Shown: positions 63,866 through 64,000 of the stretch, in pieces | Layout: each line of letters opens with the position of its first letter | How positions within the stretch are numbered: the stretch's first letter is position 1 | Assembly (NCBI RefSeq): GCF_020687685.1 | Contig: NZ_JAJEWM010000003.1 | Span: 124,001 to 188,000 of the forward strand | DNA: 64,000 nucleotides | Direction: 5' to 3' | Source of the DNA: Tessaracoccus sp. OS52 | Lineage (GTDB): Bacteria > Actinomycetota > Actinomycetes > Propionibacteriales > Propionibacteriaceae | The notes under the pieces: generated by a model | What the model was told of the DNA's origin: nothing | The model's input: only the letters and a program-made list of their open reading frames with translations | The model's database searches: none | Program-made: the position numbers and the translations under genes

Positions 63866-64000
63866 GAAACGACCGGGGCGCCACTGCCGTCGTCACGGCG
63901 TTACTGCTCACGTCTCTTGTCGGGTTCGCGGCGGTCAGCGTTGACGTCGGGAGCCTCTGGTGGGACCAGAAGGAGATCCAGAACGGCGCAGATGCGGCCG
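63853..64000 (+). CDS. tadG: TadG-like pilus assembly protein, N-terminal part
   Basis: The visible 49 residues (NDRGATAVVTALLLTSLVGFAAVSVDVGSLWWDQKEIQNGADAA) are the TadG/Tad_N helix; the gene runs past the right edge. The ATG at 63853 overlaps tadE by 13 bases. TadG spans the envelope in Tad pilus systems. Confidence 0.85.
   Translation, partial: MRRLRNDRGATAVVTALLLTSLVGFAAVSVDVGSLWWDQKEIQNGADAA

Overview
The window is dense, high-GC actinobacterial chromosome. Supporting features include GTG starts, leaderless promoters, an MprAB-type two-component pair, a lipoprotein N-acyltransferase, the rpsF-ssb-rpsR-rplI block and a heterodimeric CrtYc/CrtYd lycopene cyclase. The gene mix suggests a pigmented member of the Propionibacteriales or a close relative; genus is an inference only. 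About 58 protein genes are supported. I found no tRNA, rRNA, CRISPR array, prophage or intact insertion sequence.

Layout. 1-2350: a 2-oxo acid dehydrogenase operon (E1 alpha, E1 beta, start of E2) reading left, preceded by 15-bp iterons. 2604-5045: a secreted 5'-nucleotidase. 5139-7595: LMW tyrosine phosphatase, argF and an Abi_2/HEPN gene on the minus strand. 7726-9227: a tightly packed three-gene operon with a beta-lactamase-like hydrolase. 9364-18167: P-type ATPase, NERD-UvrD helicase, mprAB, topoisomerase IB and a hypothetical gene. 18168-18781 is a gene-poor scar. 18782-24944: an MMPL exporter, lnt, a PadR/HAAS pair and a DUF559 gene boxed in by two 80-bp imperfect palindromes.

25058-34625 is the centre of interest: a carotenoid cluster. 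P450, crtYc, crtYd, crtT and crtU run right. An idi-crtE fusion, crtI and crtB run left to meet them. A B12-domain MerR regulator of the CarH/LitR class is divergent from idi-crtE. The same 11-bp direct-repeat operator lies at the P450 promoter, the idi-crtE promoter, the regulator's own promoter and the MMPL promoter. This predicts a light-controlled regulon for making, tailoring and perhaps moving an aromatic (isorenieratene-like) carotenoid. A dispersed palindromic repeat has entered the 3' end of crtT and expanded into a tandem array between crtU and crtB; a second cluster of the repeat lies at 59612-60074.

34738-45281 holds mostly single housekeeping and metabolic genes (SDR, AlkD-like, ICMT-like, ACT, GH13, mgtE, VOC, moeZ, DUF4921, S9 peptidase). 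45292-56420 is a catabolic island: a FadR-type regulator with two palindromic operators faces an operon of a class-V PLP enzyme, a sugar ABC importer and a transketolase-fold enzyme, followed by DUF2236, PfkB and GH4 genes. 57731-59479 is the ribosomal/ssb block. A GH1 glucosidase with a LacI-type operator and the start of a Tad/Flp pilus locus (VWA protein, flp, tadE, tadG) close the window.
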